DNA of 21,306 nucleotides from Methanobacteriota archaeon (lineage in GTDB: Archaea > Halobacteriota > Bog-38 > Methanoflorentales > Methanoflorentaceae). Below, piece after piece: positions 14,620 through 21,306 of this stretch; the stretch's first letter is position 1; every line of letters begins with the position of its first letter. The stretch lies in contig JAJRBK010000006.1 of NCBI GenBank assembly GCA_028679495.1, forward strand, positions 1-21,306. Direction: 5' to 3'. A program made the position numbers and the translations under genes. The notes beneath the pieces were generated by a model. The model was not told the origin of the DNA. It ran no database searches and saw nothing but the letters and a program-made list of their open reading frames with translations.

Positions 14620-14681
14620 AAGTTGACAAGGTCGCCGTGGACGAAACTGAAGTGCGCGGGGGCATACGAGTAAGCCCGGAC

Positions 14682-15428
14682 TTATCGTCGTTCGTGCACC
14701 ATCTCTGTCATGAGGTCGTCCATTGAGTACAGCCCTGGGGACTTTTGCATGATAAATCGTGCGGCTAACATTGCGCCACTCGCAAATGCCTGTCTGCTGT
14801 GAGCCCTGTGGGTAATCTCAAGTCGCTCCCCGTCACCAATAAAGAGCACAGTATGATCACCGACGATGTCGCCCGAACGGATGGAATAAGATCCTATCGT
14901 TCGTGCTGGATCTGTTTCTCGGATGACGTCCATAGCCTTTATCGCCGTTCCGCTTGGAGCGTCGAGCTTATGTTTATGGTGCGCCTCAATAAGCTCAGCA
15001 GAATACGCAGCACTTGGGAGGTTTTCTGACGCCTCCTTTACCAACTTCCAGAACACGTTGACGCCTATCGAAAAATTCGGTGAAATAATGGCCGGTACGC
15101 GCCCTTCTACTGTTTGTGCTGCTTCTTGACGCTGCTCAGGAGTAAATCCTGTGGTCCCGACGATAAGGCGTACGATTGCCTTGGCTGCAGCCTTGATGAT
15201 TTCAATCGATGAGGAGGCGACAGTAAAATCGATGAGGACATCGGGCTTCAGGTTATGAAGCACCTCGTCAATCCTCGCTGCATCAATCACCTCTGGCTTG
15301 CATGTCTGTTTGTCGAACGCAGCCACAAGTTCCATGTCTGGGGCTCGTGTTACGTTGTCAACGATGAGGCTCCCCATGCGGCCGCACGCTCCTGTCACCG
15401 CGACCTTTATCGCATTGTTTGTTGTCAT
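14682..15428 (-). CDS. dapB: 4-hydroxy-tetrahydrodipicolinate reductase
   Basis: NAD(P)H-dependent reduction of hydroxytetrahydrodipicolinate to tetrahydrodipicolinate, the second committed lysine step. The nucleotide-binding loop VTGACGRMG is near the N-terminus. The catalytic block AHHKHKLDAPSGTA carries the histidine pair, the lysine and the substrate-binding SGT. GTTGF precedes the hinge, and the C-terminus KSPGLYSMDDLM is that of the full-length family (about 248 residues). ATG 15428 is preferred over a TTG three codons upstream. It starts about 27 nt after the dapA stop and is clearly in its operon. Confidence 0.95.
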   Translation of the reverse strand: MTTNNAIKVAVTGACGRMGSLIVDNVTRAPDMELVAAFDKQTCKPEVIDAARIDEVLHNLKPDVLIDFTVASSSIEIIKAAAKAIVRLIVGTTGFTPEQRQEAAQTVEGRVPAIISPNFSIGVNVFWKLVKEASENLPSAAYSAELIEAHHKHKLDAPSGTAIKAMDVIRETDPARTIGSYSIRSGDIVGDHTVLFIGDGERLEITHRAHSRQAFASGAMLAARFIMQKSPGLYSMDDLMTEMVHERR

Positions 15429-15455
15429 GCGTTCCAATCAGCTATCGGTTTTTCG

Positions 15456-16331
15456 CTAATCTTTATAGCTAGCAAGCGTTGTTTGAAGTTTAGCGACGTT
15501 TGCAGCTGCCATCTCGGTGAGGGGCAAGCGGAGCGGACCGCCCGTAAGCCCAACTAAATCACATGCCTTTTTTACGGGGATGGGGTTCGTCTCGATGAAG
15601 AGTGCCCTGAATAGGGGGGACAGTTGATAGTGCGCTTCGCGCGCTTCAGAGAATTTGCCCTCAAGACATAACCGCACGAGCTCAATCATCCGCTTTGGAA
15701 AGATGTCTGCGGCAACGGATATCACACCGGTCGCCCCCAAGGCCATCATGGGAAGCGTGAGGCCATCATCACCAGAAATCACCGAGAAATCAAGATCGCG
15801 AGTAAGTTCAACAACATCAGAAATCTGGCTGAAGTTTGCGCTCGCCTCTTTGACTCCCGCCACGTTGCTGTGCTCGTGTGCTAACTCGCTGACTGTTTCT
15901 GCATCCATGTTGATTGCGGTGCGTCCAGGTATGTTATAGAGAATGAGCGGGATATCGACCGCTCTTGCAATAGCACCAAAATGTTTGACGAGGCCCGCTT
16001 TCATCGGCTTATTGTAATATGGAACGATCAGGAGAGCGGCATCCGCTCCGGCGTCTTGTGCATATCGCGTCAGTTCGACTGCCTCAGCGGTATTGTTGGA
16101 CCCTGTCCCTGCGATAACTGGAACATTCGCAGCGTCGATCGTTATATCTATAAGCTTCTTATGCTCCTCAAACGTGAGCGTAGCAGATTCTCCGGTGCTG
16201 CCACATGGCACGAGTCCTGCGATCCCCTCCCCGGAAAGATATCCGACGTTCGAGCGCATCCCTTCGATGTTGATGTCGCCTTTATCTGTAAACGGCGTAA
16301 CTATTGCGGCATACGCCCCTTCAAATCTCAT
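15456..16331 (-). CDS. dapA: 4-hydroxy-tetrahydrodipicolinate synthase
   Basis: Condenses pyruvate with aspartate semialdehyde through a Schiff base, the entry step of diaminopimelate and lysine synthesis. The 291 residues form the (beta/alpha)8 family length. The pyruvate-binding loop is CGSTGES (43-49; GTTGE in many homologues), the proton-relay tyrosine Y132 and arginine R137 are in LYNIPGRTAINM, and the Schiff-base lysine is K161 in VAGVKEAS. The ATG at 16331 overlaps the stop of the preceding S17e gene (TAATG), and the AGGAGGAG ribosome site lies inside the last S17e codons, so translation of the two is coupled. dapB follows. Confidence 0.96.
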   Translation of the reverse strand: MRFEGAYAAIVTPFTDKGDINIEGMRSNVGYLSGEGIAGLVPCGSTGESATLTFEEHKKLIDITIDAANVPVIAGTGSNNTAEAVELTRYAQDAGADAALLIVPYYNKPMKAGLVKHFGAIARAVDIPLILYNIPGRTAINMDAETVSELAHEHSNVAGVKEASANFSQISDVVELTRDLDFSVISGDDGLTLPMMALGATGVISVAADIFPKRMIELVRLCLEGKFSEAREAHYQLSPLFRALFIETNPIPVKKACDLVGLTGGPLRLPLTEMAAANVAKLQTTLASYKD

Positions 16332-16528
16332 TAGCTCCTCCTGTTGCCGATGTCCACTTTATGAGTGATATATCCAGCAACCCTGTTTCGTATATTCTTA
16401 CTTTCTATGTTGGTGTATTCAGAAACAAGTTCCTTGTTTCTCTCATAATCAGAGCTGAAGGTCTCTCGATGTGCTCGAAGGAGCTCTCCAGCTATGCTTT
16501 TTATGTAAGTAGGCCTGATACTTCCGAT
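16331..16528 (-). CDS. rps17e: 30S ribosomal protein S17e with an ATC start codon
   Basis: Archaeal/eukaryotic-type small-subunit ribosomal protein, 65 residues. The frame reads (M)GSIRPTYIKSIAGELL, a Ser/Asp/Asn-rich middle (FSSDYERNKELVSEY), then SKNIRNRVAGYITHKV, which is the S17e pattern from end to end. The frame is open back to a TGA overlapping the thiDN stop, but holds no ATG, GTG or TTG. The codon exactly where Met should stand is ATC (16528-16526). It is preceded after 3 nt by GGAGGTGAT (within 16532-16541), full complement to the 3' end of archaeal 16S rRNA. I infer initiation at AUC, or a base error or mutation in an ATG. The TAA stop overlaps the dapA ATG. S17e beside dapA is a familiar arrangement in methanogens. 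Confidence 0.9.
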   Translation of the reverse strand: MGSIRPTYIKSIAGELLRAHRETFSSDYERNKELVSEYTNIESKNIRNRVAGYITHKVDIGNRRS

Positions 16529-16531
16529 GCT

Positions 16532-16541
16532 ATCACCTCCC
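16532..16541 (-). promoter_or_regulatory. Strong Shine-Dalgarno site of S17e
   Basis: GGGAGGTGAT on the minus strand is complementary to the anti-Shine-Dalgarno sequence over nine bases and ends 3 nt before the ATC codon. The position fixes the start at ATC, since no ATG, GTG or TTG in the S17e frame is near. It is the strongest ribosome site in the window. Confidence 0.8.
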
Positions 16542-16576
16542 GTTGTATGAGCCCTCTCTTGTACAGTTTGTCTTCA

Positions 16577-17890
16577 TTACCTCAGCATGGCAGAGATCCG
16601 CACGACTTTGTCTGCGACTTCTTGTGCAGAATGCCCGAGAATACGGACCATTGGTTCTAATCCTGTGCTGCCACTGTCGTAAATTACTTCTGGCATGCCT
16701 CGTCTTGCTTCGACACTCGTTTCAATAGCGTTGGTTGTTCCCCATTCTGCAACGCTAGTTGTGTGAGGCTCTTCCACTTTATCGAAGGAGCTTATGACAA
16801 AGTCGAGATCGCGACATGCGTCGATGACCTCCTTTGAACACCGCACGTTCATGGCGCTTTTCATGTTTGTGTCAGCCTGCATCGCGGCGAGCACGACACG
16901 ACTTACGTGATGGCTGGCTCCAAACGCCACACAGCCGACAGGGGTGATGGTTTGCCCGACCTTGATAATTCGGCCCCTTACGCCCGCAACGTCGGCAATG
17001 GTCTTCGCCCGGGAAGTCGCCATAGCGAGGTTGCTTCCGACTTCGGGTATAAGCTCCACGCTTATAGTCTTAATGGTACGCAAGGCCTTCTCGATATCAA
17101 GTACGGTGAGATAGCGCTCTGCTTTATCGAGCGTTGCTGCAACTTGATTGACGACGCCAACTCCAGCGCCAACACGTTCACCACTTCGTATGCCTTCGGT
17201 CACGAATGCCTTTGCCATCTTGGCGCTTCGGGGCACGTCATATCCTTTTGCGATAAATGCGGTCACTGCTGCTGAAAACGTACACCCGGCGCCGTGGGTC
17301 CCCCCCTCGATGAGCGAGCCCTTGAGCACCTCGAAATCCCCGTTATAGACGACATCTGTCCCATTTAGGTGTCCCCCTGTCACGATAACAGATTTAGGGC
17401 CGAACGCGTATATCTCGTAGGCAGCGCGCTTCATATCGTCAATATTTCGTATCGAGATCCCTGATAGAATCTCCGCCTCTCGGGTATTTGGCGTAACGCT
17501 TATCGCTTCGGGGAGGAGTCGCTTAAACACCTCCTTGGGATCTCCCTCAATCAGCTGCCCTCCGGCCTCTGCAGCCATCACTGGATCAACCACTACGGGA
17601 ACCTTGTGAAGTGACAGTATATCGGCCACCGCTTCAGCGATCTTGGGTGTAGCCAACATGCCTGTCTTGACACATCGAATGTCGAGGTCCGAGAACACCG
17701 CCGTCATCTGATCAACGATAACACTGGGGGGTAGGTGGTACGTCTCCAAGATGCCAAGCGTATTCTGTGCTGTGATCGCAGTGATCGCTGACGTCCCGTG
17801 TACTCCAAGCGTGGCAAAGGTGCGAGTATCTGCTTGTATTCCAGCTCCGCCTCCTGAGTCTGATCCCGCTATTGTCATAACCGCGCGCAT
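16577..17890 (-). CDS. thiD: HMP/HMP-P kinase fused to ThiN thiamine-phosphate synthase
   Basis: Bifunctional thiamine enzyme of 437 residues. The N-terminal ThiD domain (1-255) phosphorylates hydroxymethylpyrimidine and its phosphate. It shows MTIAGSDSGGGAGIQAD (5-21), KTGML (75-79), VVVDPVM (99-105) and the ribokinase-like anion hole GTHGAGCTFSAA (197-208). The C-terminal ThiN domain (about 262-437) replaces ThiE as thiamine-phosphate synthase in many archaea; it shows VGSNLAMA, FGASHHVSRVVLAAM and the end block YDSGSTGLEPMVRILG. The ATG at 17890 has no Shine-Dalgarno sequence, and a strong TATA (17913-17922) puts the transcript start at the ATG, so the message is probably leaderless. It heads the run thiDN-rps17e-dapA-dapB. 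With ThiC it covers the pyrimidine branch and the joining step. Confidence 0.95.
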   Translation of the reverse strand: MRAVMTIAGSDSGGGAGIQADTRTFATLGVHGTSAITAITAQNTLGILETYHLPPSVIVDQMTAVFSDLDIRCVKTGMLATPKIAEAVADILSLHKVPVVVDPVMAAEAGGQLIEGDPKEVFKRLLPEAISVTPNTREAEILSGISIRNIDDMKRAAYEIYAFGPKSVIVTGGHLNGTDVVYNGDFEVLKGSLIEGGTHGAGCTFSAAVTAFIAKGYDVPRSAKMAKAFVTEGIRSGERVGAGVGVVNQVAATLDKAERYLTVLDIEKALRTIKTISVELIPEVGSNLAMATSRAKTIADVAGVRGRIIKVGQTITPVGCVAFGASHHVSRVVLAAMQADTNMKSAMNVRCSKEVIDACRDLDFVISSFDKVEEPHTTSVAEWGTTNAIETSVEARRGMPEVIYDSGSTGLEPMVRILGHSAQEVADKVVRISAMLR

Positions 17891-17912
17891 CTACAGTGGT
17901 AATTGGTTAACA

Positions 17913-17922
17913 CTTATATAAT
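17913..17922 (-). promoter_or_regulatory. TATA box of thiDN with flanking direct repeats
   Basis: ATTATATAAG on the minus strand is centred about 27 nt before the thiDN ATG, predicting leaderless transcription. TGGTAAT occurs twice on the plus strand, at 17897-17903 and 17922-17928 (25 nt apart), bracketing the TATA, and could be a pair of regulator sites. Confidence 0.65.
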
Positions 17923-17943
17923 GGTAATCCAACTCTCTTCTGA

Positions 17944-17953
17944 AGCTATAAAA
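17944..17953 (+). promoter_or_regulatory. TATA box of the methyltransferase gene
   Basis: GCTATAAAAA on the plus strand predicts transcription from about 17974, which lies downstream of the TTG at 17965 and supports the ATG at 18010 as the real start of the methyltransferase. Confidence 0.5.
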
Positions 17954-18009
17954 ACGGGAATAAATTGCGAATTAACGTCCTTTGTAAGACACATTTACTT
18001 CCAGTGGCA

Positions 18010-18675
18010 ATGAAGGGGTCGGTTGCATCGAGGCGCACAAATGAGCGCCGCCTTGAACCACTAGGGGCGGCTCATACGTGGGATGAACAATACACTTTGC
18101 GTCCTTTATGGTGGAAAGGACCGTACGATATAGCCCCCATCATGCAACATATCAACCCAGGAGCAGCCGTGCTGGACGTTGGGTGTGGTACAGGACGATA
18201 TCTGGTGCCCCTTGACCGCGCGGGATTTGCTGTTGTCGGCATTGATCTTTCACAAACGGCGCTCCGGCTTCTCGCTCCTCATCTTGTTCGCATTGTTGCA
18301 GATATGCAGAAGCTGCCACTTGTGGACCAGAGCTTTGACGCACTTACATGCTATGGCGTCCTTCAACATCTCAGGGAGGAAGAAAGAGCGAACGCGGTCA
18401 TCGAGTTATTTCGCGTGCTGAAATACGGCGGGATGGCGTTCGTCGAGGTTGTCGGAGTGCATGATATGCGCTATGGCTCTGGCGTGCAAGAAGAGGAGGG
18501 TACTTTTACCCGACAAGGTATCAGATGCCATTATTTCTCCTCTTTAGAACTCTCACAACTCTTCATTACTTCAGGGTTTACTGTACTAGAATTAAAAAAC
18601 AGACTTGCCAAGAAATGCTATCGCGGGGTAGAACGAACGAGACATCGAATCTCCTTGATATCTCAACGTTTGTAG
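18010..18675 (+). CDS. SAM-dependent methyltransferase, class I
   Basis: Rossmann-fold methyltransferase of about 221 residues whose substrate is unknown. The SAM-binding motif I VLDVGCGTGRYL is followed by an acidic residue at the end of strand 2 (VVGIDLS), then ADMQKLPLVDQSFDALTCYG as motifs II and III (positions ADMQKLPL and FDALTCYG), and LFRVLKYGGMAFVEV as the post-motif strand. The ATG at 18010 is preferred over a TTG 15 codons earlier because the likely TATA (17944-17953) would place the transcript start after the TTG. It is divergent from thiDN and stands alone. The pattern is that of the UbiE/small-molecule group; a lipid, quinone-like or sugar target is possible, particularly with glycosyltransferases next door, but this is guesswork. 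Confidence 0.85.
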   Translation: MKGSVASRRTNERRLEPLGAAHTWDEQYTLRPLWWKGPYDIAPIMQHINPGAAVLDVGCGTGRYLVPLDRAGFAVVGIDLSQTALRLLAPHLVRIVADMQKLPLVDQSFDALTCYGVLQHLREEERANAVIELFRVLKYGGMAFVEVVGVHDMRYGSGVQEEEGTFTRQGIRCHYFSSLELSQLFITSGFTVLELKNRLAKKCYRGVERTRHRISLISQRL

Positions 18676-18941
18676 TGCAAAATGAAACATTTGCGGCTGT
18701 AGGGCCCCCTTCTTGATAAGCGGGAACGGATGACCAACCCGTTATTATATTGCATAAAATCGGAGCGGGACCCTAAGAAGAATTGACTGCGTTTCGTTAG
18801 CTCGGACAGTCATGCAATACAGGCGGGCCTGTCGACCGCGTGATCATGTCGAGAAGTTGCAGGAACGAGTATCCAAGAACGCTTAGCCCCCCTTACACGT
18901 TGTCCACTCTGGAGATAGTTAAATAGCACAGCGGGGCGCGG
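18676..18941. other. Intergenic region without recognised gene
   Basis: The longest gene-free stretch (266 nt) lies between the convergent methyltransferase and glycosyltransferase genes. It holds short inverted repeats (AACGG/CCGTT near 18725-18744, GACTG/CAGTC near 18785-18811, ACAGGC-GG-GCCTGT at 18819-18832) and an AT-rich patch at 18743-18760. Frames of 18-41 codons exist but none is convincing. No tRNA, CRISPR or known RNA fold was found. Confidence 0.5.
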
Positions 18942-20114
18942 TTAGGGGGAAAGATATCTCTCCCTTAAAAGTTGTTTGATCACCAAGCGCGCGCCTAGCG
19001 AATAAGGAACCATACTATGCATCACGTCTTTGTCACCCACCTTGCGCTGTGACTGAATACGATGCCTCATAGTAAGCGTTGTTCGTAAATTCAGTACATT
19101 CCAAAGCAACGCTTTTAAATAATTGCTTAGCTCGCGTATATCCAAATTAAAGAGAGCGGATAAGGATAAAACCACCCCCTTTAGTACAAGTGTGAAAGGC
19201 AGCACAAAAACGAGTGTGCTCAGTGAATAGTTCTTTATCAGCACTCTAATTCTATTTCTATGGCTTAGATATTCGGCGAACGAACTGAGTCCTGCAAAAG
19301 CGGCATTCCCTTTATGGTAACAAACAGAGCTGGGACAATACGCAACCTTAAAACCTATCAGTCGCGTCATCCACGACAAATCGACGTCTTCATAGTACGC
19401 AAAAAGAAGCGGATCGAAGCACTCACCTGAGAATGCTTCGAGCACGCTCCTTCTAATTAGCATGCAGGCACCGCTTACATAGAAAAACCCTTCCTCTCTC
19501 CCTGTATCGTATTGACCTTCATCTTTTTCGTGAAGCCCCCTAGGTTCACAGTACGCTAATGGGTCGCAGGTACCACCTGCATTGTCAATAGTTAAATCAG
19601 CGTAGCGGAGCATCTTCGGTTGCAGCAGTCCAATGCGCTCATCGCGTTCAGCGGTATGCGTCAATTCGTGCAAGAAATGTTGGTCTACCACAGCGTCGTT
19701 ATTGAGCAAGAGCACGTAATCCGGATTGAGCGTGCTCAAGGCGTACGCAACCCCGAGGTTGTTACCTTCAGCAAAACCGTCGTTGCTATCGTTCGCTATT
19801 AGTGAGATTGCATGGTTTTTTCCGATGCAAGCAGCCGCTCCGCGGCACCCCTCACTCTTGTTAGCTTCCCGCGCTGTGTACTGAATGATCCTCAGTGGCC
19901 TGTTTCTAACGGGGCGCTCTAGAACGTGGGATTTAAGATTAAGCCCATCTGTAAAGTAAGTGTCTATTTTGGCCAGCGACTCATCAGTGGAAGCATTATC
20001 TACAAGGACGAGGCTATGATTGTCATAATCAATGCAGCGTAATGCTTGTAAGCACTCGATCGTATCTTTGCATCCGTTCCAGTTGAGCACGATTATAGCA
20101 ACTTTCGGATTCAT
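18942..20114 (-). CDS. Family 2 glycosyltransferase (rhamnosyltransferase-like)
   Basis: Inverting GT-A transferase of about 390 residues, likely acting at the inner face of the membrane on a surface polysaccharide, S-layer glycan or lipid-linked oligosaccharide. Visible are the N-terminal strand VAIIVLNWNG, LVDNASTD, the metal-binding NND in YVLLLNNDAVVD, and the acceptor-side block FYVSGACMLIRR with YYEDVDLSWM. The C-terminal part is hydrophobic (LVFVLPFTLVLKGVVLSLSA), suggesting membrane association. A basic insertion of roughly 40 residues lies between LVDNASTD and the DGFAEGNN block. The start is ATG 20114 (MNPKVAIIV); a TTG eight codons upstream is possible, and the ATG at 20133 is out of frame and stops after four codons. 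The sugar donor cannot be told. Confidence 0.88.
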   Translation of the reverse strand: MNPKVAIIVLNWNGCKDTIECLQALRCIDYDNHSLVLVDNASTDESLAKIDTYFTDGLNLKSHVLERPVRNRPLRIIQYTAREANKSEGCRGAAACIGKNHAISLIANDSNDGFAEGNNLGVAYALSTLNPDYVLLLNNDAVVDQHFLHELTHTAERDERIGLLQPKMLRYADLTIDNAGGTCDPLAYCEPRGLHEKDEGQYDTGREEGFFYVSGACMLIRRSVLEAFSGECFDPLLFAYYEDVDLSWMTRLIGFKVAYCPSSVCYHKGNAAFAGLSSFAEYLSHRNRIRVLIKNYSLSTLVFVLPFTLVLKGVVLSLSALFNLDIRELSNYLKALLWNVLNLRTTLTMRHRIQSQRKVGDKDVMHSMVPYSLGARLVIKQLLRERYLSP

Positions 20115-20311
20115 TTTCTTAGAGTTCCCACATAGCAAGCAGAAGATGCGATCGGATCAACTCCACGTTGCTTTGGTGAATAGCAAGTGCATACTGTCAG
20201 TTGAGCTGCATCACGTAAGAGCCTCCGTTTGATGACTCTCTTCGTGATAATGAGTCCTCTTAGACGTCGCCATTGTTGTGTTATTCACTCTGCCCTCCCT
20301 TTTTGCATCAC

Positions 20312-21241
20312 TCAGTTAGACGGGAATATAGCTTTGAGCGCGCGAAAAACGAAAGTGGCAGTCGACCGGCTGTGTGGATTATGCCTAATCGCACGCACGT
20401 ATAAACGCCGTGCCTCTTTGTTGTTGCCTAGCGACGAATAACATTTGGCTATGCTTGCGTAGGCTTCAGCTATTGTTATTTCTGAAAGCTCAAATTCGTA
20501 GCGCTGCAAAGCCTCTTGACGGATTGTTATCTCTTCAGCGCGGGCTACATTACGTCTTTTTTCCGCTTCTACTCCCACGCCAGCGAGTGTGTTACCTCCA
20601 TGCACACGATACTTCGCCAGCGGTTCAGAAAGGTAATTAAACTCATACTCGTGTGCCAATTCTAGGAGGAACTGATAGTCGTTGTTGTAAAGGAAACGCT
20701 CGTCGTACCGCAAGCCATTGAGGTTTGCCCTTTTATACAAGAGGGTTGAGCCAAAAACATAATTTCCTACCAAAAGCTCAGGAAAGATCTTCCCGCTTTT
20801 CTTTTTCTTAGTGCTTTTGACCATTTCGCTGAATGTAATGCTGAGAGGCCGGCTGTTCTGGTCAATGAGTTCTCCTTCTGACCAGATGATAGCTTCTTCA
20901 TTTTGTTCAAGGATCGCGAGTTGCTTGATGAGCTTATCACGGGCCCATACATCATCGGAGTCTATTTGAGCGATGAACGTACCTTGTGCTGCGCTAATCC
21001 CATCGTTTACAACCTTGGTGATACCGAGGTTATGTTCGTGAAAGAGCGTCCTAATGCGTGAATCGTCCCTCGCATAATGCTCGATAATTTCTCTTGATCC
21101 ATCTGTTGAGGCGTCATCGACGATGATCAGTTCGAGATCTTCAAAATCCTGCTGAACAACACTTTCTATCGCCTCGCCAATAAACTGTGCGTGGTTGTAT
21201 GATTTCATAAAAACGCTTACGGTCGGCACGTGATCATTCAT
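20312..21241 (-). CDS. Family 2 glycosyltransferase
   Basis: GT-A fold glycosyltransferase of 309 residues. The N-terminus VSVFMKSYNHAQFIGEAIESV and IIVDDASTDGS bind the nucleotide (given here as VSVFMKSYNH and IIVDDASTDGS), and IDSDDVW (93-99) is the DxD metal motif. Residues of the acceptor side include YNNDYQFLLELA and YRVHGGNT. The last 60 residues (EITIAEAYASIAKCYSSLG and NNKEARRLYVRAIRHNPHS) look like a TPR-type helical pair, fitting a role in contacting a partner. The ATG at 21241 has no clear ribosome site. It shares a strand with the next glycosyltransferase but is separated from it by about 200 nt. The two probably belong to a surface-glycan cluster continuing beyond the right edge. 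Confidence 0.9.
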   Translation of the reverse strand: MNDHVPTVSVFMKSYNHAQFIGEAIESVVQQDFEDLELIIVDDASTDGSREIIEHYARDDSRIRTLFHEHNLGITKVVNDGISAAQGTFIAQIDSDDVWARDKLIKQLAILEQNEEAIIWSEGELIDQNSRPLSITFSEMVKSTKKKKSGKIFPELLVGNYVFGSTLLYKRANLNGLRYDERFLYNNDYQFLLELAHEYEFNYLSEPLAKYRVHGGNTLAGVGVEAEKRRNVARAEEITIRQEALQRYEFELSEITIAEAYASIAKCYSSLGNNKEARRLYVRAIRHNPHSRSTATFVFRALKAIFPSN

Positions 21242-21280
21242 TTCTACAGTCTCTTGTGATAGTACCTCTGGGAACGCTCG

Positions 21281-21303
21281 CTTTGTACATTTGTTTGTAC
21301 ATA
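21281..21303. repeat. Short tandem repeat upstream of the glycosyltransferase
   Basis: On the minus strand the unit ATGTACAAA occurs twice, 12 nt apart (ATGTACAAACAA then ATGTACAAAG), each holding the palindrome TGTACA. It lies about 40 nt upstream of the glycosyltransferase ATG at the window edge and could be a promoter element; the edge prevents more. Confidence 0.35.
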
Positions 21304-21306
21304 CTT

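Noticed and set aside
18724..18783. An 18-codon plus-strand frame (MTNPLLYC...) in the 266-nt gap
   Set aside because: Too short, no ribosome site, no family resemblance.
18780..18840. Small hairpins in the 266-nt gap as a tRNA or known small RNA
   Set aside because: The stems are 5-6 bp, isolated, and no cloverleaf, C/D or H/ACA box pattern could be assembled.

Overview
The window is archaeal chromosome, most probably euryarchaeal and from a methanogen or ANME-like relative. The evidence is a family II DNA polymerase small subunit (DP1), a RadA recombinase with an N-terminal helix-hairpin-helix domain, an RPA-type single-strand binding protein, ribosomal protein S17e, an archaeal-type thymidylate synthase, a ThiD-ThiN fusion, the cobinamide amidohydrolase CbiZ, tRNAs without encoded CCA, and a tRNA-Thr interrupted by a bulge-helix-bulge intron. 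Archaeal TATA elements and very short leaders recur. The RadA linker (FETG) and the four-OB RPA resemble the Methanosarcina/haloarchaea side of the euryarchaea. No mobile element, CRISPR array or rRNA gene was seen, and no gene-free stretch exceeds 300 bases.

Layout. 1-500: a GNAT acetyltransferase. 634-704: tRNA-Arg(GCG) on the minus strand. 759-3741: a minus-strand leucine set, leuC-leuD-leuB, with a terminator-like hairpin between leuD and leuB. 3984-7244: a plus-strand block with RPA, radA and a HAD phosphoglycolate phosphatase, followed by a small orphan acidic protein (7370-7552). 7668-8942: thiC (minus) with a structured leader. 9155-9802: thymidylate synthase (minus). 9914-10048: intron-containing tRNA-Thr(UGU). 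10133-11353: phosphoglycerate kinase. 11441-12109: type I signal peptidase. 12337-13908: DP1 on the plus strand. 13947-17890: a minus-strand run thiDN - rps17e - dapA - dapB - cbiZ. 18010-18675: a SAM methyltransferase (plus). 18942-21241: two family 2 glycosyltransferases (minus), which look like the edge of a surface-glycan region.

The genes serve core metabolism and genome upkeep. LeuCDB turn 2-isopropylmalate into 2-oxoisocaproate. DapA and DapB make tetrahydrodipicolinate for lysine. ThiC and ThiDN together cover HMP synthesis, HMP phosphorylation and the joining step to thiamine phosphate. RPA, RadA and DP1 act in replication and recombination.

The most interesting point is a 65-residue S17e gene, hidden because its reading frame has no ATG, GTG or TTG. 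The codon exactly where Met is expected is ATC, 3 nt after a near-perfect Shine-Dalgarno sequence, and its stop overlaps the dapA start (TAATG). This is either true AUC initiation of a ribosomal protein or a single-base error or mutation. Other points worth a look are the thiC leader hairpin and promoter palindrome, the hairpin within the leu operon, the inverted repeat abutting the TTG start of the phosphatase, the ATGTG double start of RPA, and the repeats upstream of cbiZ.
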